Below are positions 1 to 8,688 of a stretch of DNA of 64,000 bases, one piece after another. The notes beneath the pieces were generated by a model. That model was not told the origin of the DNA, made no database searches, and worked only from the letters and a program-made list of their open reading frames with translations. How positions within the stretch are numbered: position 1 is the stretch's first letter; each line of letters starts with the position of its first letter. The DNA comes from Faucicola osloensis_C (GTDB lineage Bacteria > Pseudomonadota > Gammaproteobacteria > Pseudomonadales > Moraxellaceae), in NCBI GenBank assembly GCA_019353055.1, contig JABAHL010000006.1, forward strand, positions 62,001 to 126,000. Direction: 5' to 3'. Position numbers and translations under genes: made by a program.

Positions 1-747
1 CAGCGCGATGCTGTCGGTGCTTTGCAAAAAGGTTTGTTGTTGCTTGCCTTTTAACTGGTCGACATTGGCAAGGATATTGTCAATGCTGTCGTATTGCTCA
101 AGCAGTTTTTGCGCGGTTTTTGCGCCGATGCCTGCGACACCTTTGATACCATCCGATGCGTCGCCCATAAGGGTGAGATAGTCGATGATTTGACGCGGCT
201 CGACGCCAAATTTTTCTTTGACCCCTGCGCTGTCATAGCGTTTGTCATCAAAGCTGTTTTCCACGATGACGCAGGGATTGACCAGTTGGCACATATCTTT
301 GTCGCCTGTGGAGATGATGACATGATGACCTTCTAAGCAAGCACGATGGGCGAGTGTGCCGATGATGTCGTCAGCTTCTACGCCTTCAATGGCGAGGAGC
401 GGTATGCCCATCGCTTGTATCATCTTGTGAATGTAAGGGATTTGCTCGGCAAGTTCGGCGGGCATTTCTGGGCGGTCGCCTTTATAAATGGGAGAAAGCT
501 TGTGGCGAAAGGTGGGCGCTTTGGTATCAAACGCCACCGCCATGTGCGTCGGGCGGTATTTTTCCATCAGTTTTTTAAGGGCGTTGAGCGTGCCGCGGAT
601 GGAATTAGTGTGCAAGCCTTGGGTGGTTTGCATGGTGACAGGCAAGGCGTGAAAATTGCGGAACATATAATACGAGCCGTCCACCAAGATAAACGGCGGC
701 TTTTCGGTATTGATGTGATCGGTATCAAGTAGGGCAGTTGCAGTCAT
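1..747 (-). CDS. polA: DNA polymerase I, N-terminal part (cut by window edge)
   Basis: The first 249 residues of DNA polymerase I, which fills gaps in DNA repair and removes Okazaki primers. The visible part is the 5'-3' exonuclease domain: VDGSYYMFRNFHAL at residues 22-35, AFDTKAPTFRHKL around 72-84, the acidic metal-binding motifs GVEADDIIGTLA (122-133) and STGDKDMCQLV (146-156), and the helix-hairpin-helix LMGDASDGIKGVAGIGAKTA (193-212). The reading frame is open to the window edge, so the polymerase domain lies outside. The ATG at 747 gives the expected N-terminus. Identification is firm. Confidence 0.96.
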   Translation of the reverse strand, partial: MTATALLDTDHINTEKPPFILVDGSYYMFRNFHALPVTMQTTQGLHTNSIRGTLNALKKLMEKYRPTHMAVAFDTKAPTFRHKLSPIYKGDRPEMPAELAEQIPYIHKMIQAMGIPLLAIEGVEADDIIGTLAHRACLEGHHVIISTGDKDMCQLVNPCVIVENSFDDKRYDSAGVKEKFGVEPRQIIDYLTLMGDASDGIKGVAGIGAKTAQKLLEQYDSIDNILANVDQLKGKQQQTFLQSTDSIAL

Positions 748-1039
748 AGGATTACTTATCTTTATGTTGTTAAAATATGGTGTCAAAATACAGGCTAGTA
801 TAAAAATATAAGACAGCGTCAAAATACAGGAAAAAAATTTTATTATCCGCGTATTATACTGGCTTTTTGCGGCTAATCGTTAAGCATTTCAAACTCATTC
901 ATTGGCAGAAGGTGGATAGATTTTGGCGGATGCCAATCAGGTGTATGCTAAGCAAGTGCGAAGTTTGGCAAGTTGTCATGGCGGCAACTTTGCAAAAATT
1001 CCACCAATAGCCGATAGCCAATGTGCTACAATTTTTTAG
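748..1039. other. Gene-free stretch between divergent polA and thioesterase gene
   Basis: AT-rich divergent intergenic region. It must hold the polA promoter on the minus strand. A 13-bp sequence, GTCAAAATACAGG, occurs twice (782-794 and 818-830); read on the minus strand each copy carries a TTGAC -35-like core. I see no coding potential or RNA gene. Next to it, at 1040-1108, is a separate tandem array. Confidence 0.5.
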
Positions 1040-1108
1040 CAATTTTAGGTGCTTTACCAATTTTTAGGCACAACCAATTTCTATGCATAAGCAATTTTTA
1101 GGCATAAA
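1040..1108. repeat. 17-bp tandem array, 4 degenerate copies, before thioesterase start
   Basis: Copies at 1040-1057 (18 bp), 1058-1074, 1075-1091 and 1092-1108 follow the pattern CAATTTTTAGGCATAAG. The array ends directly at the Shine-Dalgarno AAAAGGGA of the next gene. An in-frame ATG at 1083 lies inside the array, which argues against it as the real start. Confidence 0.75.
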
Positions 1109-1118
1109 AGGGAACTTT

Positions 1119-1934
1119 ATGGGCAATACCTATTACACACTGCTTGACCGCACCATTACCGATGATATCACCACATCAAACTACCGCTGCAATATCCACT
1201 GCCAAGGCGCATGGAATGACAACGAACAACACATGGCGGCAGCGACAGGACTGTTGGCTTACGAGCTTGAACAATTCAAACCGCGCAGTGATATGCGTAT
1301 CGGGCGCATCAGTCTGGATATTTTTGGGCTGATTCATTTTGGCGATTTTAGCGTGACCACCCACATTATCCGCCCGGGTCGCACTATCGAACTGGTGGAA
1401 ACCACAATGGCAGCCAATGGCAAAACCTGTATCGTTGCCCGCGCGTGGCGTATGCAAACCAGCGATACCTCAGAGATTGCAGGGCTGGAAGATGAGCGAA
1501 TCGGTTATCCAAAAAGCTACCCGAACTGGGACGGCATGAAGCATTGGGGCGGCGGCTATATTGACAGTATTTATCTCAAAGCCGACCCCGATAACCGCCA
1601 AGGCGATGGCATCGTGTGGATCAATACCGATATCGACATGGTCGAAGAAAACGGTCAAGTACAGCCCACATCCGACTTTGTGCATTTGATGGGCATGGTC
1701 GATACCGCCAATGGCGTGGTACCGCGTATTCACCAACCCAATACCATTGAATGGTTTTTCCCCAATTTAGATTTGCAAATCCATCTGCATCGTATGCCTG
1801 TTGGGCGTTGGCTGGGACTTGAGACCGTGCAACAATTTGGTGGCGATGGTGTGGGTCTGACCAGTAGCGTGCTGCATGACGCACACGGCGCGTTTGGTCG
1901 TAGCGAGCAAATTTTAACCATTCGAAAAGCCTAA
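1119..1934 (+). CDS. Thioesterase family protein (double hotdog, TesB-like)
   Basis: Predicted cytoplasmic acyl-CoA thioesterase of about 271 residues. The sequence reads as two hotdog-fold halves: an N-terminal half with ISLDIFGLIHFGDFSV followed by the typical motif GRTIELVETTMAANGK, and a C-terminal half with HPxTIEWFFPNLDLQIH-like and GRWLGLETVQQFGGDGVGL segments. This matches the TesB/4HBT_3 superfamily. The physiological substrate cannot be read from sequence. I chose ATG 1119 because GGGA sits 5-8 bases upstream, while the upstream in-frame ATG 1083 falls within a tandem repeat and lacks a ribosome binding site. The methyltransferase gene follows 22 bp downstream with its own AGGAG, so the two probably form an operon. 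Confidence 0.8.
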   Translation: MGNTYYTLLDRTITDDITTSNYRCNIHCQGAWNDNEQHMAAATGLLAYELEQFKPRSDMRIGRISLDIFGLIHFGDFSVTTHIIRPGRTIELVETTMAANGKTCIVARAWRMQTSDTSEIAGLEDERIGYPKSYPNWDGMKHWGGGYIDSIYLKADPDNRQGDGIVWINTDIDMVEENGQVQPTSDFVHLMGMVDTANGVVPRIHQPNTIEWFFPNLDLQIHLHRMPVGRWLGLETVQQFGGDGVGLTSSVLHDAHGAFGRSEQILTIRKA

Positions 1935-1956
1935 AAAACTATCAGGAGCAGCAATC

Positions 1957-2610
1957 ATGGAAGATAACAATACAATAACTGAACACTCGGTCAACGACGC
2001 CGAATTTTGGCAAAAACGCTATGACGATGGCTATACTGGGTGGGATATTGGTAAAATTTCGCCACCCCTGCAAGCCTATATCGAGCATTTACTCGACAAC
2101 GGCGTGAGTAAATCGGTGCAGATTTTAATCCCTGGGGCGGGCAACGCCTACGAAGCAGGCTATCTTCATGAACAAGGTTTCAGCCATGTTTATGTGGTGG
2201 ATTTTGCTAGGCTGCCTTTGAATAATTTTGCCAAGCGCTATCCCAGTTTTCCCAAAGCGCACTTGCTACAAGCGGATTTTTTTGGCTTAGACCCTGCGCA
2301 GTATCAGTTTGATTATATTATTGAGCAGACGTTTTTTTGCGCAATTGACCCTAGTAGACGCAGCGATTATGCCAAGCAAATGCAAGAGCTCCTCAAACCC
2401 ACGGGCAAATTGGTCGGCGTGTTGCTAGATAAGCATTTTGAAAGCAGTCCGCCGTTTGGTGGCGATAAGCAAGAATATGAAACATTATTTCAGCAGTTTT
2501 TCACCATTGATACACTGGCGCCTTGCTATAATTCAATTAAGCCCAGACAGGGTAGCGAATTATTTTTTATCCTAAGCCAAAAGAAGGTAGAAAACGCACG
2601 TGTCCTATAA
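1957..2610 (+). CDS. SAM-dependent methyltransferase, thiopurine methyltransferase (TPMT) family
   Basis: A 217-residue class I methyltransferase. The N-terminus FWQKRYDDGYTGWDIGKISPP is the TPMT-family signature for the substrate-facing lid, and LIPGAGNAYEAGYL (about residues 58-71) is motif I that binds S-adenosylmethionine. LQADFF is the acidic motif II region, and DYIIEQTFFCAIDPSRR matches the family's DxIxExxFFCALxPxxR. Bacterial members methylate thiols, selenium or tellurium compounds, but the substrate here is not determinable. The start ATG follows AGGAG at 1943-1947. It is probably cotranscribed with the thioesterase gene. Confidence 0.85.
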   Translation: MEDNNTITEHSVNDAEFWQKRYDDGYTGWDIGKISPPLQAYIEHLLDNGVSKSVQILIPGAGNAYEAGYLHEQGFSHVYVVDFARLPLNNFAKRYPSFPKAHLLQADFFGLDPAQYQFDYIIEQTFFCAIDPSRRSDYAKQMQELLKPTGKLVGVLLDKHFESSPPFGGDKQEYETLFQQFFTIDTLAPCYNSIKPRQGSELFFILSQKKVENARVL

Positions 2611-2620
2611 GGGTTACATT

Positions 2621-2665
2621 ACTAATTGTTAAACCACTAATTTTTAAACTACTAATTTTTAAACT
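2621..2665. repeat. 15-bp tandem array, 3 copies
   Basis: Copies at 2621-2635, 2636-2650 and 2651-2665 of ACTAATTTTTAAACT; copies two and three differ at no position in that core and copy one differs at two. It lies between the methyltransferase stop and the next gene. Confidence 0.8.
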
Positions 2666-2711
2666 AACATTTTTTTGACGATACACACTGATACACATTG
2701 AGGCAATCAAA

Positions 2712-3077
2712 ATGATGTTTCTTGAACTTCATGAAGGCACGATTGGTCTGGACGATATGAAGCGTATTGTCCATAAGTTACTTGAGAATAAAGCGGTGTT
2801 TAGACAGTTAAGCCCTGAGCTTTACAATGATTTGGCTTATATCATCACCCCGACGCTCGCAAGTGACCACAATGAAGCCAATATCCGTGCCAAATTTCAC
2901 GAAGTTGTACAAAATTTTGTGATTCAAGGCGACAATGGTCAGCCCATGCGGTTTTATCGTGATGAACAGTTTAATCGCTTGTACTTTGGCGATGAAGCAG
3001 GCTGGAAAGAAGCGCAGGGTTTTGAAGCGCGGGAAATGGATGCAAGCCTGCTTCAAAAACAATCACCTAAGCTTTAA
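2712..3077 (+). CDS. Conserved hypothetical protein, 121 aa
   Basis: I do not recognise a family. The protein is soluble-looking, without signal peptide or membrane segment. It starts MMFLELHEGTIGLDDMKRIV, has a central helical region with NEANIRAKFHEVVQNFV, then a short polar C-terminus ending KQSPKL. The tidy ATG (2712, or 2715 since it begins ATG ATG), normal codon usage and the terminator behind it support a real gene. It is convergent with the lactate dehydrogenase gene, so no shared role follows from context. The last codons and stop are part of a 12-bp tandem array. Confidence 0.7.
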   Translation: MMFLELHEGTIGLDDMKRIVHKLLENKAVFRQLSPELYNDLAYIITPTLASDHNEANIRAKFHEVVQNFVIQGDNGQPMRFYRDEQFNRLYFGDEAGWKEAQGFEAREMDASLLQKQSPKL

Positions 3078-3106
3078 AATCAGCTTTAAAAAAAGCTGTT
3101 AACAAG
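3070..3106. repeat. 12-13-bp tandem array spanning a stop codon
   Basis: AGCTTTAAAATC at 3070-3081, AGCTTTAAAAAA at 3082-3093 and a diverged AGCTGTTAACAAG at 3094-3106. The first copy contains the TAA stop (3075-3077) of the preceding gene. Confidence 0.65.
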
Positions 3107-3114
3107 AGGTTAGC

Positions 3115-3158
3115 AAAAGGACGGGTAAAGTGCATAAACACTTCACATCCGTCCTTTT
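3115..3158. terminator. Bidirectional terminator between convergent genes
   Basis: AAAAGGACGG at 3115-3124 pairs perfectly with CCGTCCTTTT at 3149-3158, flanked by A and T runs so that it can work on both strands. A second inner stem AAGTG/CACTT sits within the loop. Confidence 0.85.
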
Positions 3159-3171
3159 TTAGTACGTTCAA

Positions 3172-4389
3172 TTAACTACGTTCTCGCACAATGAAGGGAC
3201 GAGTCAGTAAGTCTTCATACGTGCCTTTGATAAGAATATCTTTGCTCACTTGTTGGATATTGGTATAGCCACCAAATGCCATACTGATGTCCATCTCGTT
3301 GTAGATAATCTCAAGCGCGCGGCGCACACCGTCCTCGCCATACGCCCCCAAGCCATACAAAAATGCCCGACCAATCATGGTAGCTTTTGCCCCAAGGGCA
3401 ATGGCTTTGAGCGCATCTTGACCTGAGCGCACGCCACTGTCTAAGAAAATCTCGCAGCTGGTGGCATGGGTGCCACTTTCTGCTTGTACGGCTTGCACGA
3501 TATCTGCCAGCATTGAGATACTCGATGCCGCGCCATCAAGCTGACGTCCGCCGTGATTTGACGCCACTATGGCATCGGCGCCACTGCGTACCGCCATCAC
3601 AGCATCATCAGGGTCGAGGATGCCTTTGATGATAAGCTTGCCACCCCATAAGTCTTTGATCCATGCCACATCATCCCAGCTTAGCGTCGGGTCAAACTGC
3701 TGCGACGTCCAAGCACCCAGCGATGACATGTTTTCCACGCCTTTGACATGTCCGACGATATTGCCAAAGGTATGGCGTCTGGTGCCGAGCATATGCAAGC
3801 ACCATTCAGGCTTGGTCATAAGGTTTAATAGGTTGGTGATAGTAGGCTTGGGTGGGGCAGACAAGCCATTTTTAATGTCTTTGTGTCGTTGTCCCAGCAC
3901 TTGTAAATCTGCGGTCAAAATCAATGCCGAGCAATGGGCTGCTTTGGCACGGGCAATAAGATTTTTCATAAATTCACGGTCGCGCATCACATACAACTGA
4001 AACCAAAAAGGCGCCGTGGTATGGGTGGCGACATCTTCAATTGAGCAGATACTCATGGTGGATAGCGAGAAAGGGATACCAAATTTTTCTGCTGCCCGCG
4101 CCGCATGAATCTCGCCATCTGCCCACATCATCCCAGTAAATCCTGTGGGCGCAATGGCCACCGGCATGGTGACGGGTTGACCAATCATAGTGGTGGCTAG
4201 GTTACGTCCATCCATGTTGCGCAGCACTTTTTGGCGTAATTTGATACGGTCAAAATCGGTTTCATTGTTGTAATAGGTCGTCTGCGTCCACGACCCAGAG
4301 TCTACATAATCATAAAACATACGCGGCACTTTACGCTCTGCCACGCGGCGTAAGTCTTCGATATGCGTCATTTTGGATAAGTCTTTCAT
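3172..4389 (-). CDS. lldD: FMN-dependent L-lactate dehydrogenase / alpha-hydroxy-acid oxidase
   Basis: Flavoenzyme of 405 residues that oxidises L-lactate (or a related 2-hydroxy acid) to the keto acid and passes electrons to the quinone pool. The FMN-binding barrel motifs are clear: APTGFTGMMWADGE, FWFQLYVMRDREF, LTADLQVLGQRHKD, LIIKGILDPDDA and the active-site ASNHGGRQLDGA with catalytic His and Arg, followed by DSGVRSGQDALKAIALGAKATMIGR. Length is close to E. coli LldD. No lactate permease or regulator adjoins it, so the exact substrate is inferred from the family. ATG 4389 is used; the region upstream is gene-free and AT-rich. Confidence 0.88.
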   Translation of the reverse strand: MKDLSKMTHIEDLRRVAERKVPRMFYDYVDSGSWTQTTYYNNETDFDRIKLRQKVLRNMDGRNLATTMIGQPVTMPVAIAPTGFTGMMWADGEIHAARAAEKFGIPFSLSTMSICSIEDVATHTTAPFWFQLYVMRDREFMKNLIARAKAAHCSALILTADLQVLGQRHKDIKNGLSAPPKPTITNLLNLMTKPEWCLHMLGTRRHTFGNIVGHVKGVENMSSLGAWTSQQFDPTLSWDDVAWIKDLWGGKLIIKGILDPDDAVMAVRSGADAIVASNHGGRQLDGAASSISMLADIVQAVQAESGTHATSCEIFLDSGVRSGQDALKAIALGAKATMIGRAFLYGLGAYGEDGVRRALEIIYNEMDISMAFGGYTNIQQVSKDILIKGTYEDLLTRPFIVRERS

Positions 4390-4577
4390 GGTGGGTCCTT
4401 TGCAAAGGGGCTAGCTACGCTTTTGAAATAATACGCATAAGGGTTATTAGGTTGCCATTTATTAAGTTGCGATGCGAACAATGGGCAATAAGCGTTAGGG
4501 AGTTGATTATAAAAAAAATTTGCCAAGACATAATGAATTAAAGTTTTAATATTATGCCAATAATCTATATGGGCTTT

Positions 4578-4865
4578 TCAGCTTAACGCCATAATATCCA
4601 TGATGGAAAAAGGATAATATAACGTCTTGTTAGCGGTGACTAGCACGGGTATTTTATCAGCAAATTTCAGCATCTCTTGTTCTGGTAACTCGGCAATATC
4701 AATCGACTGCCAGCGTATATCGGCAACGGCTTGTGCTTGCAGCAATAAGCTTTCAGCGATTTCACACAGATGACAGCCCACTGTGCCATATAATCGCCAA
4801 GTAGTTGGGTCAGCCATAATGTGATCGTGCGGATTTGTGATGTTTTGGGCATCGAGGTCGGACAT
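4578..4865 (-). CDS. Glutaredoxin/thioredoxin-fold family protein
   Basis: Small protein of 95 residues with the redox motif GTVGCHLCEIAESLL, a CxxC at the N-terminus of the first helix as in DUF836/glutaredoxin-like proteins, and LPEQEMLKFADKIPVLV, where the cis-proline precedes V-L-V. It probably acts as a cytoplasmic thiol-disulfide protein; its partner is unknown. I picked ATG 4865 because AAGG lies six bases upstream; an ATG five codons further out (4880) has no such site. It is divergent from mtgA, with 93 bp between the two start codons. Confidence 0.72.
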   Translation of the reverse strand: MSDLDAQNITNPHDHIMADPTTWRLYGTVGCHLCEIAESLLLQAQAVADIRWQSIDIAELPEQEMLKFADKIPVLVTANKTLYYPFSIMDIMALS

Positions 4866-4958
4866 ATTCTGCCTTAGCATATAGCCAAAAATGCCATAAT
4901 ACGTTATATTTTTAGCTTAAGCCATCGCTGCTTTTGTCCCCGCCGCTAGGAATACACC

Positions 4959-5720
4959 GTGACCAAACCCGCTACCAAAATGTCGTTAAAGCCCAAACCT
5001 GTCAACACAGCTTTACCACCTACCAACCGCGGTATCGGTGTTGGCGGCTGGTTTAAGCGTATTTTGCTCATAGTTATTGCCTGTTTTGTTGCGTTTCATG
5101 TAATAGTTGCAGCCTTATTGGTTGTCTGGAAAACCCAGCCTATCAATAACAGCATGTTCATGATACTGTATCGCTTGGGCAATTTTGCCCCTGTCAGTCA
5201 GACCTGGGTAGATGATAATCAAATTTCGGTGAATGTAAAACGGGCAGCGATTGCCAGCGAAGATGCTAACTTTGTCAATCATGCTGGCTTTGATGTGCAA
5301 GGCATTGAGAATGCGATTAAGAAAAATGAAAAAGCGGGCGCTATCAGCGCGGGCGGCTCAACCATTAGCCAACAGCTTGCCAAGAATTTATTTTTATACC
5401 CCAATCGCTCGTATTTTCGCAAAGGCGAAGAAGCGTTAATTACCTTGATGATTGAAAATATGTGGACCAAAGAGCGGATTTTGCTTGCTTATCTCAATGT
5501 CGCAGAGTTTGGTAAAGGCGTCTACGGCATTGAAGCAGCCGCTCAGCACTACTACCATAAGTCGGCAGCGCATTTGACCAAGCGACAAGCCGCATCTTTG
5601 ATTGCCATGCTACCTAATCCCAAATATTTTGAAGACCACCGTAACGACCGCCGCCTGCTTAACAAAACCCAAATTATTTTACGGCGCATGGGTGCGGCAG
5701 ATTTGCCCGACACGGAATAG
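4959..5720 (+). CDS. mtgA: Monofunctional biosynthetic peptidoglycan transglycosylase
   Basis: Inner-membrane enzyme that polymerises lipid II into glycan strands. One membrane anchor lies at about residues 32-58. The glycosyltransferase family 51 domain follows with AIASEDANFVNHAGFD (catalytic Glu), GGSTISQQLAKNLFL, the ERILLAYLNVAEFGKGVYGIEAAAQHYY block and ASLIAMLPNPKYF. There is no transpeptidase domain, and the 253-residue length fits MtgA. The start is GTG 4959, preceded by TAGGAA at a six-base spacing; an internal ATG at 4980 is less well placed. Confidence 0.93.
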   Translation: MTKPATKMSLKPKPVNTALPPTNRGIGVGGWFKRILLIVIACFVAFHVIVAALLVVWKTQPINNSMFMILYRLGNFAPVSQTWVDDNQISVNVKRAAIASEDANFVNHAGFDVQGIENAIKKNEKAGAISAGGSTISQQLAKNLFLYPNRSYFRKGEEALITLMIENMWTKERILLAYLNVAEFGKGVYGIEAAAQHYYHKSAAHLTKRQAASLIAMLPNPKYFEDHRNDRRLLNKTQIILRRMGAADLPDTE

Positions 5721-5735
5721 TCAAGAAACTCATGT

Positions 5736-5777
5736 ATCATTACACGCTTATCATTACATTGTTAACTTTACACTGTT
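5736..5777. repeat. 14-bp tandem array, 3 degenerate copies, upstream of ppk1
   Basis: ATCATTACACGCTT (5736-5749), ATCATTACATTGTT (5750-5763) and AACTTTACACTGTT (5764-5777) lie between the mtgA stop and the ppk1 Shine-Dalgarno. Confidence 0.6.
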
Positions 5778-5807
5778 AAAAATGCTTGACCATAAAAGGA
5801 CTGTGCT

Positions 5808-8006
5808 ATGCCAAACACTGCCAAACAAGACCAACCCAGCGAAGCGTATGTATCAGAAATTAATCCGATACTAGGCTTTAACAACATTTGCTACCCAAAC
5901 GTGTTTGAATACCAACAAAAAGATAGCGAGCTGTACTTTAATCGTGAATTGTCACTGTTACAGTTTCATCAGCGGGTACTCGCCCAAGCCACCAATCCTC
6001 GCCACCCACTGCTTGAACGACTGTTTTTCTTGATCATTTTTTCATCCAATTTAGATGAATTTTTTGAAATCCGTGTCGCAGGCTTGATGCAAAAAGTACA
6101 AATGGGCGATGTGGTGAGCAGTATCGATGGTATGCGCCCCAGTAAGGTTTTGTCATATATCTCTGAAATCGCCCATCATGCGGTGGATGAGCAATACCGT
6201 ATTTTAAATGATGAAATTCTGCCTGCACTGGCGGAGCAAGATATTCGCTACCTAAAACGTGATGAGTTGACCCAAGAGCAAGCCGCCTGGGTAAAAAAAT
6301 ACTTTGCCGAACAAGTCGCGCCCGTGCTGACGCCCATTAGTATTGACCCTGCCCATCCTTTTCCTAGATTGGTGAATAAAAGCTTGAATTTTATGGTGGG
6401 CTTAGAAGGCAAAGATGGTTTTGGTCGCGATATTAACATGGCGATTGTCCCTGCGCCCCGAAGCTTACCGCGGGTTATTCGCTTACCCAATGAACTGACA
6501 GGTGGTAAAGAGCATCACATCATGCTCACCGCAGTGATTCACGGGCATATCGAAGACTTATTCCCTGGCATGACGGTCACTGGCTGCCACCAATTTCGTT
6601 TGACGCGTAACGCCGATTTAGATTTATCCGATGATGTCGAAGACTTGGCGAAAGCGTTGGAAGGTGAGTTAGAGAACCGCCGATTTGGTGCCAAAGTGCG
6701 CTTAGAAGTGACGACTTATTGCCCACAGCCGATGGTAGATTATCTGCTTGAAGAGTTTGGTTTAAGCCAAGAGCAGCTATACCGTGTCAATGGTCCTGTC
6801 AATTTGACGCGTTTGTTGTTTGATTTTAAAATCCCAAATTTGCGTTATCAGCCGTTTAATCATGCCATTCCCAAAGCGTTTCGCCGTGATAGCTTGGACA
6901 AAAATGAAAACGTGTTCCATGCCATTCGTAAGCAAGATGTATTAGTGCATCATCCGTTTCATTCGTTTTCACCTGTGGTCAACATTTTGCGCCAAGCCGC
7001 CAATGACCCCCGTGTATTAGCCATCAAACAGACCCTTTATCGCTCGGGGACAAACTCTGAAATTGTCCAAGCGCTGGCCGAAGCTGCCCGTAAAGGCAAA
7101 GAAGTCACTGCCGTGATTGAGCTGCGCGCGCGCTTTGATGAAAAATCCAACATCGAAGTAGCAAACTTTCTGCAGCAGGCTGGGGCAGTGGTGGTGTATG
7201 GCATCGTCGGCTACAAGACCCACGCCAAGATGATGCTGATTGTGCGCCGTGAGGAAGACAAAATCCGCCGCTATGTGCATTTGGGCACAGGCAACTACCA
7301 TGCGGGCAATGCCAAAGCCTATACCGACTATGGTTTATTTACCGCCAATGAAGCCATCACCGAAGATGTGCATAAAATATTTAACGAACTCACAGGCATG
7401 GGCAAGCCAGCCAAAGTGCAAAAACTACTGCACGCACCTTTCACCTTGCATGACAGGCTCATGGGTTTTATCGACAACGAAATTGCCCATGCCAAAGCAG
7501 GCAAAGAGGCGCACATCATCATCAAGGTCAACGCAATGACCGAAAAACTACTGATTGACAAGCTATATGAAGCATCGCAAGCAGGCGTTAAAGTCAATCT
7601 GATTATTCGTTCGATGTGTTGTATTCGTCCGCAATTACCCGGCGTATCTGACAACATCACCGTGCGCTCTATCGTTGGGCGTTTTTTGGAGCACACCCGC
7701 GTGTATTATTTTGCCAATGGGCATCAAAATCCCAATGCTAATGGCAAACGCACCTACCGTTTATATTGCGCCAGTGCAGACTGGATGGAACGCAATTTGT
7801 TTAGCCGTGTTGAAGTGGCTTTCCCCATTGAAGACCCCATCGTCTTTAAACGCATTATGGAAGATTTGCACAATTACCTCAAAGACAACGTCAATGCATG
7901 GGAGCTTGATGCCAAAGGCACATGGCGAGCGATTACCCCTCGTGAAGGTGAAGCAGCATTCTCGGCACAAGATTATTTATTGACCAAAATTACCAGAAAA
8001 AGCTAA
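5808..8006 (+). CDS. ppk1: Polyphosphate kinase
   Basis: PPK1 reversibly transfers the gamma-phosphate of ATP onto inorganic polyphosphate, the cell's phosphate and stress-tolerance store. At 732 residues it is slightly longer than the E. coli enzyme. Seen: LYFNRELSLLQFHQRVL at the N-terminal domain, SSNLDEFFEIRVAGL, the phospholipase-D-like catalytic halves with ELRARFDEKSNI, the phosphorylated histidine in YKTHAKMML (His472) and the second active-site histidine in FLEHTRVYYF (His629). ATG 5808 follows AAAAGGA. The first forty residues are polar and variable. It appears monocistronic, with a terminator behind it. Confidence 0.96.
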   Translation: MPNTAKQDQPSEAYVSEINPILGFNNICYPNVFEYQQKDSELYFNRELSLLQFHQRVLAQATNPRHPLLERLFFLIIFSSNLDEFFEIRVAGLMQKVQMGDVVSSIDGMRPSKVLSYISEIAHHAVDEQYRILNDEILPALAEQDIRYLKRDELTQEQAAWVKKYFAEQVAPVLTPISIDPAHPFPRLVNKSLNFMVGLEGKDGFGRDINMAIVPAPRSLPRVIRLPNELTGGKEHHIMLTAVIHGHIEDLFPGMTVTGCHQFRLTRNADLDLSDDVEDLAKALEGELENRRFGAKVRLEVTTYCPQPMVDYLLEEFGLSQEQLYRVNGPVNLTRLLFDFKIPNLRYQPFNHAIPKAFRRDSLDKNENVFHAIRKQDVLVHHPFHSFSPVVNILRQAANDPRVLAIKQTLYRSGTNSEIVQALAEAARKGKEVTAVIELRARFDEKSNIEVANFLQQAGAVVVYGIVGYKTHAKMMLIVRREEDKIRRYVHLGTGNYHAGNAKAYTDYGLFTANEAITEDVHKIFNELTGMGKPAKVQKLLHAPFTLHDRLMGFIDNEIAHAKAGKEAHIIIKVNAMTEKLLIDKLYEASQAGVKVNLIIRSMCCIRPQLPGVSDNITVRSIVGRFLEHTRVYYFANGHQNPNANGKRTYRLYCASADWMERNLFSRVEVAFPIEDPIVFKRIMEDLHNYLKDNVNAWELDAKGTWRAITPREGEAAFSAQDYLLTKITRKS

Positions 8007-8357
8007 TTTTGCTAGTCACAGGTTTTGAGTTAATTGCACCGCTATCTACAGAAGATGGCGGTTTTTTTGTTGATTATTGCGCTGATTTACACGCAGCGTT
8101 CAAAATTTACCGAATAGTAATAAATCTGCCAAAATTTCACACAGCTAAACACTTATCACATAGTGATAACAGCTTGTTACGCGAACACTTATCATAAAAT
8201 AGCTTTATTTGCTACTATCGAACTTATAAAAGTAAAAGTATGAGAGCGATTGAATTGGCTATTTTTTTACATAAATTTAATCGCGCTCTATTTAAAAGTC
8301 TTTGATTAAAATCTTTGACTTGAATTGATACTAATAAAAAACATAAGGAAAATTACC
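8007..8357 (+). other. Gene-free stretch with ppk1 terminator and a second hairpin
   Basis: Holds the ppk1 terminator near 8041-8067 and then an AT-rich stretch with a second hairpin: GAGAGCGATT at 8242-8251 pairs with AATCGCGCTCT at 8279-8289 with a two-base bulge. That hairpin lies about 70 bp upstream of the next start codon and may be part of its leader. No further coding potential. Confidence 0.5.
8041..8067 (+). terminator. Rho-independent terminator of ppk1
   Basis: CCGCTATCT pairs with AGATGGCGG (one G-T pair) around a short loop and is followed by seven T. Confidence 0.7.
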
Positions 8358-8561
8358 ATGTCACAGAATCAAGCACAAAATCAATCACAGAATCAGTCAA
8401 GCAACCAAACCGAGATTCAAAAAGCGACAGAAAATGTAGATCCCAGTCAATTATCAGAAAACTTGGATAAACAAAATAGCGTGAAAGGTGAGCCACAAGA
8501 CTTAGAAAAAAGTGAAAACACCCCTTTTATTGACGAATCATTGCGTACCGACAACCACTAG
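8358..8561 (+). CDS. Small hydrophilic, probably disordered protein (67 aa)
   Basis: No family recognised. The N-terminus is a run of Asn, Gln and Ser built from NQAQNQSQNQS-like repeats; the remainder is acidic with many Glu, Asp, Gln and Lys. There is no Cys or Trp and almost no large hydrophobic residue, so a folded core is unlikely. AAGGA nine bases before ATG 8358 fixes the start. It is the first of three adjacent genes of similar composition, each with its own Shine-Dalgarno. A stress-protective hydrophilin-type role is only a guess from composition. Confidence 0.65.
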   Translation: MSQNQAQNQSQNQSSNQTEIQKATENVDPSQLSENLDKQNSVKGEPQDLEKSENTPFIDESLRTDNH

Positions 8562-8688
8562 AATTTTAATTGTTAAACTTTTGAATACCAAGCTTTTAGT
8601 CATTCAATTTTGATTGACTAATTTATACAGCTCAACCTACAAAAATAATAACTTATTGAGCGATAACAATTAATTAAAGGAATAAAAA

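Noticed and set aside
1470..1884. Antisense ORFs inside the thioesterase gene
   Set aside because: Opposite-strand shadows of a clearly coding frame.
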